A stretch of DNA of 64,000 nt from Helopsaltes ochotensis (Eukaryota; Chordata; Aves; Passeriformes; Locustellidae), in the NCBI GenBank assembly GCA_013400155.1, contig VXBM01001082.1, positions 83,411-147,410 of the forward strand, read 5' to 3'. The notes beneath the pieces were generated by a model. That model was not told where the DNA came from. It ran no database searches and worked only from the letters and a program-made list of their open reading frames with translations. Position numbers and translations under genes: made by a program. Positions 49,011-61,737 of the stretch are shown in pieces (position 1 is the stretch's first letter; each line of letters starts with the position of its first letter).

Positions 49011-51167
49011 ATCTTATTGTCTGGACAACACCATCAGAACACTAACGGGTAAACATGGTACATCAGTTATTTACTGATGAGACACAACACAATCAAAACC
49101 AATGACTACAGTAGCGGAAACACCACAGGACCAAATTTTCTTTGAAGAAAATAAAACTGACATATTTTGAGAAAAATAAACCATACTTGTATGTTTTACC
49201 TTTCTTTAAACACCGAAATTCTCTTTTTTTCTTTTTTTCAGAAAATATTGCTATGTCAGATATGGGTGATTATATATCACTTGTGAAATCAGAAGTTGAC
49301 TATAAAGATTTTTTTTTTTTTTTCCTGTGCTCAGAACTGGATGGTATGTGTTTATTTCATTATCTCCTCCACCAAAGGAAAGGGCACAAAGGCAAAAATA
49401 TTGCTTTTACTGGTGGTGGATGAACACAATTTTGTATTTTAGATTATTGGCCCTTACCACCACAGAGTTAAATGCAGTAAGCTCTGTCTAGAAGGAAAGA
49501 GTAGGAAATAAAGTCGAACATCATAAACTGTTCTTGCCCGTCAAACATGTGTAGCAATGCCTGTCAATAGAAAATGAGAGTCTGTTAAAAGAATGGTACT
49601 TTAATTGAATTGTATGGATTTAGAACAGTATTAATTACACGCTTCTCCACAAAATGTATAATTAAGACTTACTGAGATAGTATCCAATTGGAAAGGCATT
49701 CACTAGATATGGTTATACCTACTGGAAAACATTTAGATGGGAAGATTTTGACTTAGACACTTTCAAAGGCATTGACCTTTTCCCACTGAGGAAATGTAGG
49801 CTTATTTCAAAATAAACAGCCTACTAAATGCACATAATCTAGGCTCATTATGAGTCTTTAGTTTGAATCCTACAAAGTGCTGCTAATACCTTCCAGAACA
49901 TTTTCTAAAAGAAGCAATGCACTGTCTAAATCAAAGTTCTCTGTCACCAGGGTACTTGTTTAAATCCTAACAGATTTTTTTTTTATTAATTCAATAGCTG
50001 AAATACACATGCAGTTACCTTAAGATAGGTATGCTAAAGATTTATAATAACACATAATCTTTTAGATGAAATTGCCTCGGTTCTGCAGAATAGCTGTGCA
50101 GATACCTCACAAAGAAGCGAGGTGCTGTTTGTCAGCCAGATGTGCACATCTCAAACTATAAAACCCATACTGGATATCTGGTGGCATGAACCTGTACTTC
50201 TCCCTGGTAAGATTTTTCCAGACATCTATTTCTTGTAGTCATTTTGAAAACTGTTTCTTAAAGACTGTGTGAGACACTAGCGTTCTAGCTTTTATTCTCA
50301 TGAAGGAGAACCTTTCTTCACCTGGAATAAAAATAAGTTTTACCATATAAAATGAACATTCCTGGGTATTTCCTTTCTAAAAGCCCAGAGTGACCCGTTT
50401 TAAAAATATTTTGAATACTTTCTCATTTTATTACTCAGATGAAAACATTTTCCTAGAAATGGTAATATACTCTTTGTGATAGAAAATATTACCACATCTC
50501 TTGAAATTAATTCTTAACAAATTCTAATCAAATGACAGCCACCTTAGATGACATATATTTCTCAGGGAAGTACATGTAGCTTTGCTTTTCTTATCGACTG
50601 TAGTAAAATATATGCAGACAATCATTTATCATAACGTGAAATCCTCCTTTTTACAAGACATTTTAGAATTTCAAAGTCTATAAAAGTGAAGAGATTTGTG
50701 TATAATTTTTAAGTAGTCTTTCACATAATGACTAATTTACAAGACATTTGCTTTTGCTATATATTTTATTGCACAAGAAGATTATCTTTTGTTCCCCAGA
50801 TTTGGAAATGCTTGTATTATGGACCTTTAATTGGTCAATTTTGAGTTATTCAAGAAGGTCCACAATAATCAAGAAGATTGTCTAATTCTCACAGTAATTC
50901 ATAAACCTATTTAGGGAGACCTGTGCCCTAATATATTTTAACCCTCTTTTGCAACCAAAAATTTATTAAAATGACATTTCAGTCATGCATTTTAGTGCAA
51001 AAGAGATCTCTGTCAACATGAATTTCATGATGTTATTAATTCTTTTATGTTTGATTTTCCTCAATGTGGCCTTCCTTCTAGTACATTGGTTTGTTCCACT
51101 TACAAATAATATATATCTCCTATACTTTCAAGCTTATAAATCAGTCCTTTATTCAGTGCTATAAACC
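49011..51167. other. AT-rich noncoding stretch, one candidate exon
   Basis: Nothing recognised apart from a splice-flanked open segment at 50089-50206, listed separately, and a 14-base T run near 49310. Confidence 0.4.
50089..50206 (+). other. Candidate internal exon, unproven
   Basis: A 118-base segment preceded by 'attgcctcggttctgcag' (acceptor-like) and followed by GTAAGA (donor-like). One frame is open throughout and reads NSCADTSQRSEVLFVSQMCT and onward to DIWWHEPVLLP. The same frame stays open for about 66 codons in total. I do not recognise the protein, no partner exon was found, and a chance open frame is quite possible. Confidence 0.18.
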
Positions 51168-51660
51168 ACAGAATCACAGAATCACTAGGTTGAAAGAGAC
51201 CATCAAGATCATCAAGCCCAACCTAACACCCCAACTAGGCCATGGCACCAAGTGCCACAGCCAGTCTTTTTTTTACACGCATCCAGGGATGGTGATTCAA
51301 CCAACTCCCTGGGCAGACCATTTCAATACTTTGTCACCCTTTCTGTAAAAAACTTTTTTCTACTATCCAACCTATATTTCCCTTGACGCAGCTTAAACAC
51401 TATGTCCTCTCCTTCTGTCAGTTGCTGCCTGGAGAAAGAGACCAACCCCCACTTGACTACAGCCACCTTTTAGGAGGTTTTAGAGAGTGATCAGGTCACC
51501 CCTGAGTCTCCTTTTCTCCAGGCTAAACACGCCCAGCTCCCTCAGTCATTCCTCACAGGGCTTGTGTTCCAAGCCCCTCTCCAGCCTCGTTGCCTCCTCT
51601 GGATGGGCTCAAGCGTCTCAACATCCTTCCTGAGCTGAGGGTCCAGAACTGGAAACATAA
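51168..51660 (-). mobile_element. CR1 LINE 3' fragment, same subfamily as the 6.3-kb copy
   Basis: On plus: 'agaatcacagaatcactagg', 'ccaagtgccacagccagtct', 'ctgggcagaccatttcaata' and 'ctcagtcattcctcacaggg', up to 'gagggtccagaactgg', where it is truncated. Its order and wording follow 6266-6740 closely. The 165-codon minus-strand frame 52039-51542 is chance sequence fused to the end of CR1 ORF2. Confidence 0.93.
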
Positions 51661-53396
51661 ATATTACATTGGGATAAAAAAATTGTAGAGATCTGTTGTG
51701 CAAATTCTTCTTGTTCTTGCAAGTGCTTAGGAACCCCACTGTAACTCTTTTCCACATCACTGGATGTGTTGTTTTGTCTAACATTATGCATAGCCTTTGT
51801 TTAGTTTTGCTATTTGTCTGTGCAACTTCAACTCTGAAATCAGAAAACACCTTTCTGATTTGCTTTCCCTTTAGTAATTTGGAATTATCATTATTATTAC
51901 AGGACCTGAGTATCATAAACACTACATGTCCTTCAGTCCAGACTTCATGACTTCTTTGCTTGGCAAATTCAATTTGAAAGGGTGATTCTGGGTCTTTCAT
52001 AAGACTTTGAGTGTTTTGCATTATAATCTGATCTGCCATTTAAACTTCAAAATTCAATGAGTCTTATACTTCAGTCTTATGTCTGGGACAGATTGCTTTA
52101 TGTTTAATTTCTGCATTCTTCTTGAAAAAGAATGAATCAATCACAATGATTGTTACAGTTCTGTAGCCTTTGGAATCTTGTAATGTCTCTTGTGCAAAAT
52201 TAAATTAAAAATTTGAAGGAAAAAATATAAACCAATATTAAACTATGGCAAAAAAAGATATTAAATGGTTTGTCTTCCTCCTGATGCCACTGCTTGAAAA
52301 TACAGAACAAAATAGTCTGAAATTCCACTGGCTGTCCTCTCCATATTTAGAAGTTATTCAAAAGTCTGTTTGGGGTTTAATTGATTAATTAACTGAGATT
52401 TAACTAAACTCATGTACTAAAATTTTCTAATGGTGCCTTGAAAATATTCTTTACACTTAAGAGTTCCTCAGTTTCCAGCTGGTTCCTCAGTTTTCTAGCT
52501 GCTTTCTTAGTTCTTACACTTCCCAAGGTTATTAATTAACCCAGCTGCTCCCTAACTCCAAGAATTTTGTCATAGTCACAGAGTTTTCAGTCCCATCCCC
52601 ATTTCAATTCTAACATCTGTGGTCAAAATTTTTGAAGTGCCATGAATTAATGCAGGTGAGAATTACCCCACTGATCTGTTTGTCCTGGGCATCCATGGAT
52701 ATCTTTACAGGCATAATCAAATGTTGATTAAAGCTGAGTAAGAAATAAAAGGAAATGGTTCTGGTCAGAAGAAGGACTTACACAAGGTACATAACCTATT
52801 ACTTTTAGTCTGGCAGTACTTCATGATAAAGTGAAACAAAAATGTGTTTACTGCTCTTGCATGCATTGTCACAACTCCTCAAAAATTTTTCTTACTCCTC
52901 TAGCAAGAAAAATTGAATTCCTTTTAAGAATCTTGTTCAAAGCTGTATATAAGTTTTCAAAAATTAGCTTGACTCTGCTAGAAAATTTGGTAATATACAA
53001 AGCTTTTTTTTAACAAGTATGTTGTTTACTAAAGTATATTTATTATCTGGTTTATGCCTCTAGAACAGATTTAAAAAAAACCCAAGGAAATAGAAATATG
53101 AAACCCAGGTTTAGAAAATTAAAAGCTTTTGGTTTAAATCTGCATGAATTCCACTGGATATCATCAGTTGTGTTCAGATGATAATAAATGTCACCATTTG
53201 CCTGGCAGGTTAATGAACAGTTTGATGGGGACTCTGCAGTGTTGGTGAACACCTGACTAATTTTCTAGTGATTCATATATATCTGCAGGACATGGTCAGG
53301 AGGAGCAAAATACAGGAAACTGCTAAGCAGATGCTCTAGCTGTGAGAAGTACAAAAACCATGTTGGCGCAAATTGGTTAACTGCTGCTTTGTTTCT
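51661..53396. other. AT-rich noncoding stretch, nothing recognised
   Basis: Short frames only and no repeat family recognised. Confidence 0.45.
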
Positions 53397-54501
53397 ACTT
53401 TTATTGGGTTTGCATGGTAAGGTTCTGATAACAGGAGGGCAACACGGCTAGCTTTTCTGAGAAGCTGCCAGAAGCTTTCCCTATGGAGCAAATGCAGCCC
53501 CAAGACAGACCCACAGCTGGCCAAGGACAAGGTCATCAGTGACATTGGTAACACGTCTTTGACAATGTATTTTACAAGGGAAAAGAGTTACTGAAGAACA
53601 TAATTTTCAGCTGGAGAGAGGAGTGAGAATATGTGGAAGAAACAACTCTGCAGACACCAAGTTCAGTGAAGAAGTAGGGAAGGAGATGCTTCAGGTGCCA
53701 GAGATTCCGCTACAGCCCGTGGTGCAGACCATGATGAGACAGCTGTGCTCCTGCAGCCCGGGGAGATCCATGGGGATATGGAGATCACCCACAGCCTGTG
53801 GAGGACCTGATGCTAGAGCGAGAGGATACCCAGAGGAGGCTGGGATCCCTGGGGATGCCCAGAACAGATTCTTAGCACAGCCTATGGACTTACGGAGGGA
53901 GAAGCCAACAGTAGAGCAGGTTTGCTGGTAGGACTTGTGACCCCAAAGGGAATCAAATGGGAGAAGATCATTCCTGAGGGACTTGCACTCTTTGGAAGGG
54001 ACATACATTGCAAAAATTCATGAAGAACTGCAGTCTGTGGGAAGGATTCTATTAGAGAAGTTCTCTATGAACTCTCTGCCATGGGAGGACCCCCGCACTA
54101 GAGCTATGAGGAAGAGTATGATGAGACTTCTAGCTGAAGAGTGACCAATGGCAGACACAACATGTGGTGAAACTACCTCAATTCCCATTCCACATCCCCC
54201 TGCATCACTCAGGAGGGAGAATTTAGAGAAAAATTGGAAAGAAATTGAGTCCAGGACAAAGGGAGAGGCTAGAAGGTGTTTTTAAGATTTGGGTTTAGTT
54301 CACATTACCCTACTCTGATTTGATTGGTAATAAATTAATTTCCCAAAGTCAAGTCTGTTTTTTCCATGATGGCTACTGGGATGTCTCCCTGTCCTTACCT
54401 TGTCTCATGATTCTTTTGTTATATTGTCTTTCCCCTGCTTAAGGAGGGGAGTAATATAGAGGCTTGTGAGAAACTGGCAACTAACCAGCATCAACCCTCC
54501 A
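53397..54501 (+). mobile_element. ERV LTR, nearly full-length, about 1.1 kb (family B)
   Basis: Leader 'tttgcatggtaaggttct', 'gagaagctgccagaagcttt', 'agacccacagctggccaagg', a TATA-like 'tattttacaagg' near 53570, 'aactctgcagacaccaagtt', a long run of degenerate units around 'cagcctgtggaggac' (about 53710-54100), 'attggtaataaattaatttc' with AATAAA at 54329-54334, 'gtctgttttttccatgatgg', and an end at 'catcaaccctcca'. This is the most complete family B copy here and identifies those at 1800 and 3648. Frames of 102 and 105 codons on the two strands reflect the internal repeat, not protein genes. No target duplication was identified. Confidence 0.82.
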
Positions 54502-54988
54502 TATCACTGCAGTCACTTATAAGCCTCTAGTAGCCACCAGGTCAAGCCTGGATGCCATAAAATTTTAAATGTCCAGGATTTACAATTCCAATCAGGTGAG
54601 CTCCTTAAATGTACAATTAACATAGTAAGAAAAAAATGTACCAGATGAAAAAACAAGTTCTATGACTGAATGAACATTAATCTACTTACCTGATGTTTGA
54701 AAAAGTGTCAAACCAACATTATCTCTTAGATGAACAATTTTTTAATCGTGTTTTCTGCTGGTCTTAGAATGCAATTAGACTTTCATCTAAAGTGATGCCT
54801 ACAGAGAAATCATAATTTATGATATAGTTTCTAGATACCCTCATTTCTGAAGGTATCAAAAAATGCTTGACTGTTATGTATGGCACTGCTTAGATCTTTT
54901 TGGGAGTCAAAATTGCTGAGGTGGCCCTCAAAACTCTGTACAATGAGAGACAACAGCAACAACAACAAAAAGAGTTTTATCAGTGTTG

Positions 54989-55030
<42 letters not shown>

Positions 55031-57232
55031 GGCTTCTAGTACTGAGGTCTCTGCTGGAGGTGACAAGATGCTGTTATGAAAAAGCTGGTGGTCCTGAAGC
55101 ACAGCTGCTACTGGGGTACACAAAAAGATGTTGAGAGGATGCATGAGAAGAAAACATTTGGCAAACTGAAAAAAAAAATCTGAATATAAACAACTGACCT
55201 TGAAAAAAAAAAAAAAAAAGAGATTGTGCTAGCTTGACATTTACAATATTTCATGTAATACACCGGTGACCAAGGAGTAACAAGTGAGATAAATACCTAA
55301 TTGTCTGAAAATCCAGTCATAATTCTATGAAATTTTGTACAATATTTCAAAGCAAAAAAATCTATAATGATGAAGAAAATGTGAGAAAGCTTATTTCTGT
55401 TTACCATTAAACTAAATTAAATATTTTTATTTTAACAATTGGGTGTGTGAGAAAGAGGGGGAAAAAAAACCCAAACCTTTAAAAATTAATGGATATCAAA
55501 TCAGATAAGGTTTTTTATACCTTAAAAAGGCTGTAGAGTTGATTTCATCCTGTACAAATTCTTCAATGAACCCAGACATTGGAAGATAAAGACAGGTTGT
55601 TTTTTTCCACTGACCACATAGTGGGAAAAGGTAATTTGCTGAAAAATAATACCATTATTTTTCCACACTCTGTTATGTCATATCTCTGAGCCTACTCATA
55701 TCAACATGATGCGTGATTCTCATGGCTTACAGCTTCTTTACTGGATAGCTTGTTTTAAGGGCACAATCCCATATAATTTACAAATGCTAGTAAAATAATG
55801 GAATCCAGGGAGAGCTCTGCTGCATTAAGTGACCAGTCTCTGGAACTAATTTTGGCATTTTCACACAAACCGTAAAAAACAGAAAAGATATTTATTTGGA
55901 AATTTTGAAATATTCCATCAACATATTCAAATTTAAATTCCTGAACAACAACATTAAGTTGTCAGCCAATCTGATAAAATTTCAGTCTCTAGGAAGCTTT
56001 ACACTCTCTTTAAGATGGGATTTTAGGCTTGAAAGCTTTCTTCTTTCAAGATCTTTCTCTGGTGTTAGACCTCAGATCAGTCCATAATGTACTATGTCAT
56101 GTTCTAATCAGCAAAAGATCTTAGTCTGAAGAAGGTCCATCTTCCCTCGTGCACAGTCAAGCCATGAGTCTGGGATAGTAAAAAAGTATGGCAATTTGAA
56201 GCCTTTGATATAAATGTTTTCAAGTCTTTAATATAAGTTGTAGTTTTAACAGTGACTCAGACCAAAAGAAACTGTTACCTTAGTTTCAACAAGTCCAAGA
56301 ATATATTGGTTTTTTAACATCGAATTGATGTTAATTTTGTGGAAGCTGCACTTTTATCACTTTTATATAACAGTTACTGCAACAGGAACCACTCCAAATT
56401 CCACTCTCCATTCCCTAAGGTACTAATCATCACCCTATGACTGATACTAACTTGATTTAGGCATTTAGTGTGAGGTATTTTCCCATCACATATTTTACCA
56501 TGCATAAGGGAAACAAACCCCATTTTTATAGTTCTAAACATAGAAGACAATGGGTAGTCTCTGAGACAGAACATTTTTTTTCACAGCAGTGTTCCAGAAA
56601 ACTGTATCTTATTTTGAAACAATGCAGAGCCTCCTGAGAAGCAAGGAATACATAATATGAATATGAATATTTTTCACATTTTTTCATAATGCTCTAATAG
56701 TATAGTAGAGCATAATGCCACAAAAAGAAATTCTTTCATTTTTCTACATACTTCAAGACTAGAAAATATTTACTAGTATCATTTCAGGCGAAAATATTAG
56801 GATTGGAGGAAAAAAACCCATCTGTATTCAGATATACATAAAAGGGTCATAAATACCTACATATTCAGTGAGTCAAACTCCATAACAGAGGTATAGATTA
56901 GAACTTGACTGTTGCCTTGATTTTAACTTGGCCACAGACATGTCATGAATTTTAGAATTTCATTCTTCAATCATGTATTTTTAATTTAATTGAACACATT
57001 TAATTTAAGATATTTCTGAAAATAATAAAGGGGGGGGAAAGGAACGCAATACAAATAGTAATATGAATAATACTAGCATTAAAAAATTTACACCTTTTTG
57101 ATGACTAACAAAAAGCAGTATTTTCTTACTAAAAGGTGTTAAACATGTACTTTAAACCAGGTGCAAAACCAGTTTGAGGTATTCTACCACCAGATAGGAT
57201 CACTGTGATTCTTAGGCCTTAACTCCATTGAA
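54502..57232. other. AT-rich noncoding stretch with T and A runs
   Basis: Contains a 38-base T run (54990-55027) and A runs near 55205-55219. No gene or transposon recognised. Confidence 0.45.
54990..55027. repeat. T homopolymer, 38 bases
   Basis: Pure T after 'cagtgttgc'. Confidence 0.95.
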
Positions 57233-57550
57233 ACATAGAAAAATGGAATGGCCTGGATTGAAAGAGACATTAAGGATCATCTGGTCCCAATCTCCCTGCC
57301 ACAGGACAGCATGCCACTTCTTTTAGATAAAATTGTTCAAGCTCATCCGACTCAGCCTTTGACCAGACCCCAGGGATTAGGCATCCACAAATTGACTCTG
57401 TCTCATTACCCTCTGAGTAAAGCATGTCTTCCTAATATCTAACATAAATCTCTTGTATCTTGTTTTAAAATTGTTCCCCCTTGTCCTATTGATATATCCC
57501 CTTGTAAAAAGTTGCTCTCCCTCTTTTTAAAAAGTCCTGTTGGGGTACTG
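57233..57550 (-). mobile_element. CR1 LINE 3' fragment (older copy)
   Basis: On plus: 'ggaatggcctggattgaaag', 'aggatcatctggtcccaatc', 'ctgccacaggacagcatgcc' and 'gttcaagctcatccgactca', then the 'cccttgtcctattgatatat' segment. Diverged more than the 45-kb or 51-kb copies. Confidence 0.85.
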
Positions 57551-57719
57551 ATGGCTAAATGGTCAATGAACTAAGTGGTTCATGGACTGTTAGGATATTA
57601 AAAGAGCAGAGTTTAGGCTTTGCTATTACTATTAGAAAGCTAACATACTGAAAATATCAATTTTTCCTGATAAATCTTGGAAATTCTGGGATTCTATGAA
57701 GAATTTCCTTTTTGTTTTA
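57551..57719. other. Short noncoding spacer, nothing recognised
   Basis: AT-rich spacer between CR1 and the next block. Confidence 0.5.
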
Positions 57720-58120
57720 GCATCTAAGCCCAGCATTTCATCTTCACAGAGCTACATCAGCATTAATGCATTGGCATAATGCTGGAAATCAGAATGTAGG
57801 AAGGCTGCACAGTGCAGATCTTATAGTTTCATCTGTCTGTGAGCATATGCAGAACAACTGGTAAAGGCTAGTGGGAATACAGAGATCATCTCCTTTGCTG
57901 GCTCAGGAAATCAAATTAAGAAATCTGGATTAGCTTCCTCCTGGATTTGATCAAAATCCAGAAATGAATCATTAATCCTCCTTTCACCCTTCATCACTAG
58001 CTGTAGGCTAATCACAATGTGCCTGTCTGCTTCTGTAGAGCAATGAGGATCAAGTGACAAGACCTTATCAAGGCATGCTAACACTCACTGACAGAATCAG
58101 GCTTTATATATAATAGAGCA
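57720..58120. other. Possible conserved noncoding element
   Basis: About 400 bases of even composition without repeats or open frames, with dense short transcription-factor-like words ('ggattagcttcc', 'gaatcattaatcctcc', 'aggctaatcacaatg'). It differs in texture from the surrounding low-complexity AT-rich DNA. Function is a guess; cross-species alignment would decide. Confidence 0.25.
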
Positions 58121-58728
58121 TTAGTTGACAATTCTTTTTAAAATTATGGTGAGCATCAACTTCTATTTTGAGGAATAATTTAAGACTTAAAGCAATGACT
58201 AAGGATACAGACAACAAATTATCAATTTATACTCAGCATGACTATAGTTAGGCAAGATGAATCTGATTCTTGTGGCTTTTGTAAAATTTGGATATCCCTC
58301 AAAATAACAGGTAACATTTTGCTGTCTCATTTATCTGGCAAATCTTGGGGTAATTTTTACACAGTGGACTTGCTTTAACAGCAGAACTAGAACTAGTTTC
58401 AGAAACTATCCTTAAATGAGCAGGCAATCATTGCTTGACAAGAGAAGCAATATTAGTGGCTGGATTGTGATTTTCCATGCAGAATGTTTCCTCAACTCCC
58501 TAAAAAAGAGTACTTGACAGTTTGTTGGAAGCTAAATTTCATTCATTTCTTAAGGAGAAGGGAAGAAGCACTTTTGGCTGTAGTGCAACTCTAGTCTGTG
58601 TAGTAAATGTCTTGGTCTAGATATGAGAATCCATATCAGTATCAAATTAACTTGGGTTCAAAGGCAGCTCATATCTTTTCATGTCTTTTCATATCTACTC
58701 ATATCTTTTTGTTCTATGGAGATTCTGG
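58121..58728. other. AT-rich noncoding stretch, nothing recognised
   Basis: Short repeats of 'catatcttttcatgtctttt' type occur at 58668-58710, next to the LTR target site. Confidence 0.45.
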
Positions 58729-58733
58729 GCAAC

Positions 58734-59321
58734 AGTTGTAGATTGACTCCATCCAGCAGCCAAGCCCTGCATAGCGGCTGCTCACTCGCTCCCCTAACAG
58801 CAGGATCGTGGAGAGACTCGGAAGGGTAAAAGCAAGAAAACTTTGTGGGTTGAGACAAAGAGATTCTGTTAGGGAATGCAAAAGTCACTCACACTAGCAA
58901 ACAAGGAATTAAATCACTGTCTCCCATGGGCAGGCAGGTGTTCAGCCATCTTCAGGAGAGCAGGGCCCCATTGAGCATAACACTGACTTGAGAAGACGAA
59001 CACTATCATTCCAAAGGTCACCCTCTTTCTCTTTCTTCCACTTGATATACTGAGCATGATGTCATATTGTCTGGAATATCCCTTTGGCCGGATTGGTTCA
59101 CCTGTCCTGGCTGTGCATCCTCCTGCCTCCCATGCAACCCCCAATTCCTCACCATCATGGCAGTACAAAAACCAGAACAGGTTTTTGATTCTGTGTAAGC
59201 CCTGCTCAGCAATAACTAAAACATCTCTATATTATCAACCCTGTGTTCAGCACAAATCCAAAACACAGCCCCATAGAGTCACTGTGAAGAAAATAACTCT
59301 ACCTCAGCTGAAACCAGCCCA
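58734..59321 (-). mobile_element. Solo LTR, 588 bp, with 5-bp target-site duplication (family A)
   Basis: On the minus strand it begins TGGGCTGGTTTCAGCTGAGG, has 'gttgataatatagagatgtt', 'ccaaagggatattccagaca', a TATA-like region 'cagtatatcaagtgg', and ends 'gagtcaatctacaact', slightly decayed from the expected CA end. Perfect 5-base direct repeats GCAAC flank it (58729-58733 and 59322-59326). No internal region is present. Frames of 84 and 106 codons inside are chance. Confidence 0.88.
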
Positions 59322-59326
59322 GCAAC

Positions 59327-60229
59327 TAATACCCCAATGTCATGACCCCTATTTCAAATCACATTTTGATACCTAATACCTGGTCAGTTTTCAAAATATC
59401 GAACAACAATTATGTTAACAGCATCTTTCTCAAGGGGCATGGAGCATGCACACAAGTGTGCAAATGCGATCCTTCAGCACTAAAAACAATTTCATTCAGA
59501 TTGCAATTTTTATTGAAATAGCCAATCAGTTTGAAAACATTTTAAATTAAAATGTGTTAATCATTAATAAAAAGTTAATAAATTATGTCAAATATCATCA
59601 GCTGCATTATTTTTCTTGGAACCAATATTAGGATAAATAGTCTATAATTGTTCAGGTCATCTCACTTGCCATTTACATAGAGATATCTTGGTCCTTGGAA
59701 AAGTGTTTTAAAACTTTATTTGAAACATATTAATATCAGATAATTTTCACAAGTCTAATTTTAGTAGTCAGTATTTATACCCTTCTGGCTAATGTGAGCA
59801 TGAAGCATATGCTGTCAACATAAAAATATATATTTTCAAAGGTTTTCCTCCAAATACAGATTAAAATAACACAATATTTCCACCCATGCTTGATTATTAG
59901 TATTCGTGTTTGATTATTAGTGATTATTAGTTCAATAGGTCTCATATTTCTAGAAAAAGAGAAGATAAGTGATACAGTTAAAATAAATACACACTTTGGA
60001 CAGCAGTATTTTTTTTTTTCACATCCAGTAGATGAAAAGCCAGATGGAATAGGAAACAGGAGCTAATACATTGCACTGTATATTAAAACAAAACAAATCA
60101 AAACAAAACAAAATACCTTTCTTAGTTACCCCTATTTTATTTTAAAGAGGAAGATGGCATTATTCCTTTACTCTGCCTAGCAATGTAATGAATTCTAGGA
60201 GGCAAAAAACCCCATTCTCTATTTAAGGG
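59327..60229. other. AT-rich noncoding stretch
   Basis: Contains an (AAAAC)n run at about 60088-60115 and repeated 'gattattag' words near 59890-59930. Nothing else recognised. Confidence 0.45.
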
Positions 60230-60560
60230 TAAACACCTCCCTCTTCTGGGACTTTCCATGAAGTGCCTGGCAATTAAAATTCTGGACACTGCATGAGGCA
60301 CTGTTTAGTCCTCCGTGAGCATATCATATAGGAAAGGTGGCCATTAATTCTTTTAAATCAAATGTGTCATTAGCTCGAGGAAGTATAGAAACAGGCTTTT
60401 TTTCTGCTTATTCTTCTTGATATTTTTTTATGACCCAAGGACCTAATTTTCTTTGTTACAGAGCTAATTAAAAGCTGCAATATCAAGGCTAAAGGAACAT
60501 ATGTTTTTAGGATTCTTCAATTATTAGTGGAACATTATTAGCATAAGGCAAAATCCTATC
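60230..60560. other. Possible conserved noncoding element
   Basis: Nonrepetitive block with homeodomain-type words ('gagctaattaaaagctgc', 'ggccattaattc', 'gtgtcattagctcgagg'). No open frame. Regulatory role is inferred from texture only. Confidence 0.22.
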
Positions 60561-61737
60561 CCATTTTCTTTAAATTATTAAATAGTTAAGACAAAATTAA
60601 AAGGTACTATCTTCTTATCAGACAGTTACATGTACTACATCAAATGGTTGGCCAGTTTTCATGAATTATTTATAAACACAGCAATTTAACCAAAAGAAAG
60701 TTCATTAATGTCCAAAAGATTAATAATTACAGTCTCCCCCTCTCCGTGAAACAAGTATTCCAAAATTGTACTTCCTGACAGCAGGTACATTTTTCAAATT
60801 ATATGTGCATATTTCTAGTAGAGTGCTCATCAAATATAAACTGTTCCTTAAAGTCATCAGCAAGTGCCACTGACAATATAATGCCAGTACAGGTGTTGTT
60901 GACAACCAAATGATCACAGGTTTATGTAATGGTACCATATTATGGGAAACCACTTTGAGATTATGTTAATAGAATTTGTTGCTAAAATAAAAAGGGGTGC
61001 AGACTTTATCTAGACTGTAAGTACAGGCAATCATAATTTATGAAAGAAATATTGTCTAGCTTGTAGGATTCTGAGGTTTATGAAAAAATTCATTGTGAAC
61101 AGTTCTCAAGTATATCTTGTAGTCATTTTTGTACAAAACTCTATTGTCTGTCATGAATAAAAGAAATGCAATTATGTCTAACTCTAAATATTCGTACTAA
61201 AGTGTAAGTACATAAATGTTCATATATATGCACAGAAACACAAGAAGTATCTTTTGTATACACATAAAAGTTATCAGTACCATGGAAAAAGCTTCTTTTG
61301 GAAAGTTGATGTATGTGAATACATAGCATGTGCCCACAAGCCATTTACTTAACTCATATACATACTGGATTAATCTTTTGAAGAAAGTAATTTCCGGTCT
61401 ATATACCATGTAAGTGCTTATATTATTTTGTTTCATTATCTTAATGGAGGTTAATGAATTTTATAGCAAAATTATGAATTATTTAAAAGATGCTTTAAAT
61501 CTCTTTTTCTCATTTTAGAAGGAATATAATGCAGAATATAGGAAAAGCTTGACATTTTCACAAATATTTCTGCTCATGATTACATATTATTATTTATAAA
61601 AATAGGGACTGTGTTAACTACAAATCAGAGGTTTGGGCAGGTTCTTTTCTATGTTATTATCTCAAACCTAGAGAAAAGTCAGTATTTCCAAAGCCATAGC
61701 CAAATTATTGTGATTTATCAGTGCACATGGATCAGAC
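60561..61737. other. AT-rich noncoding stretch, nothing recognised
   Basis: Minus-strand frames of 67-79 codons (60720-61436) show no domain. Confidence 0.45.

Noticed and set aside
51542..52039. 165-codon minus-strand frame
   Set aside because: Its C-terminal part is CR1 ORF2 remnant (RKDVETLEPIQRRQRGWRG); the rest is chance sequence upstream of the truncation.
53623..54008. 102- and 105-codon frames on opposite strands
   Set aside because: They lie in the internal repeats of the family B LTR and have no retroviral protein motif.
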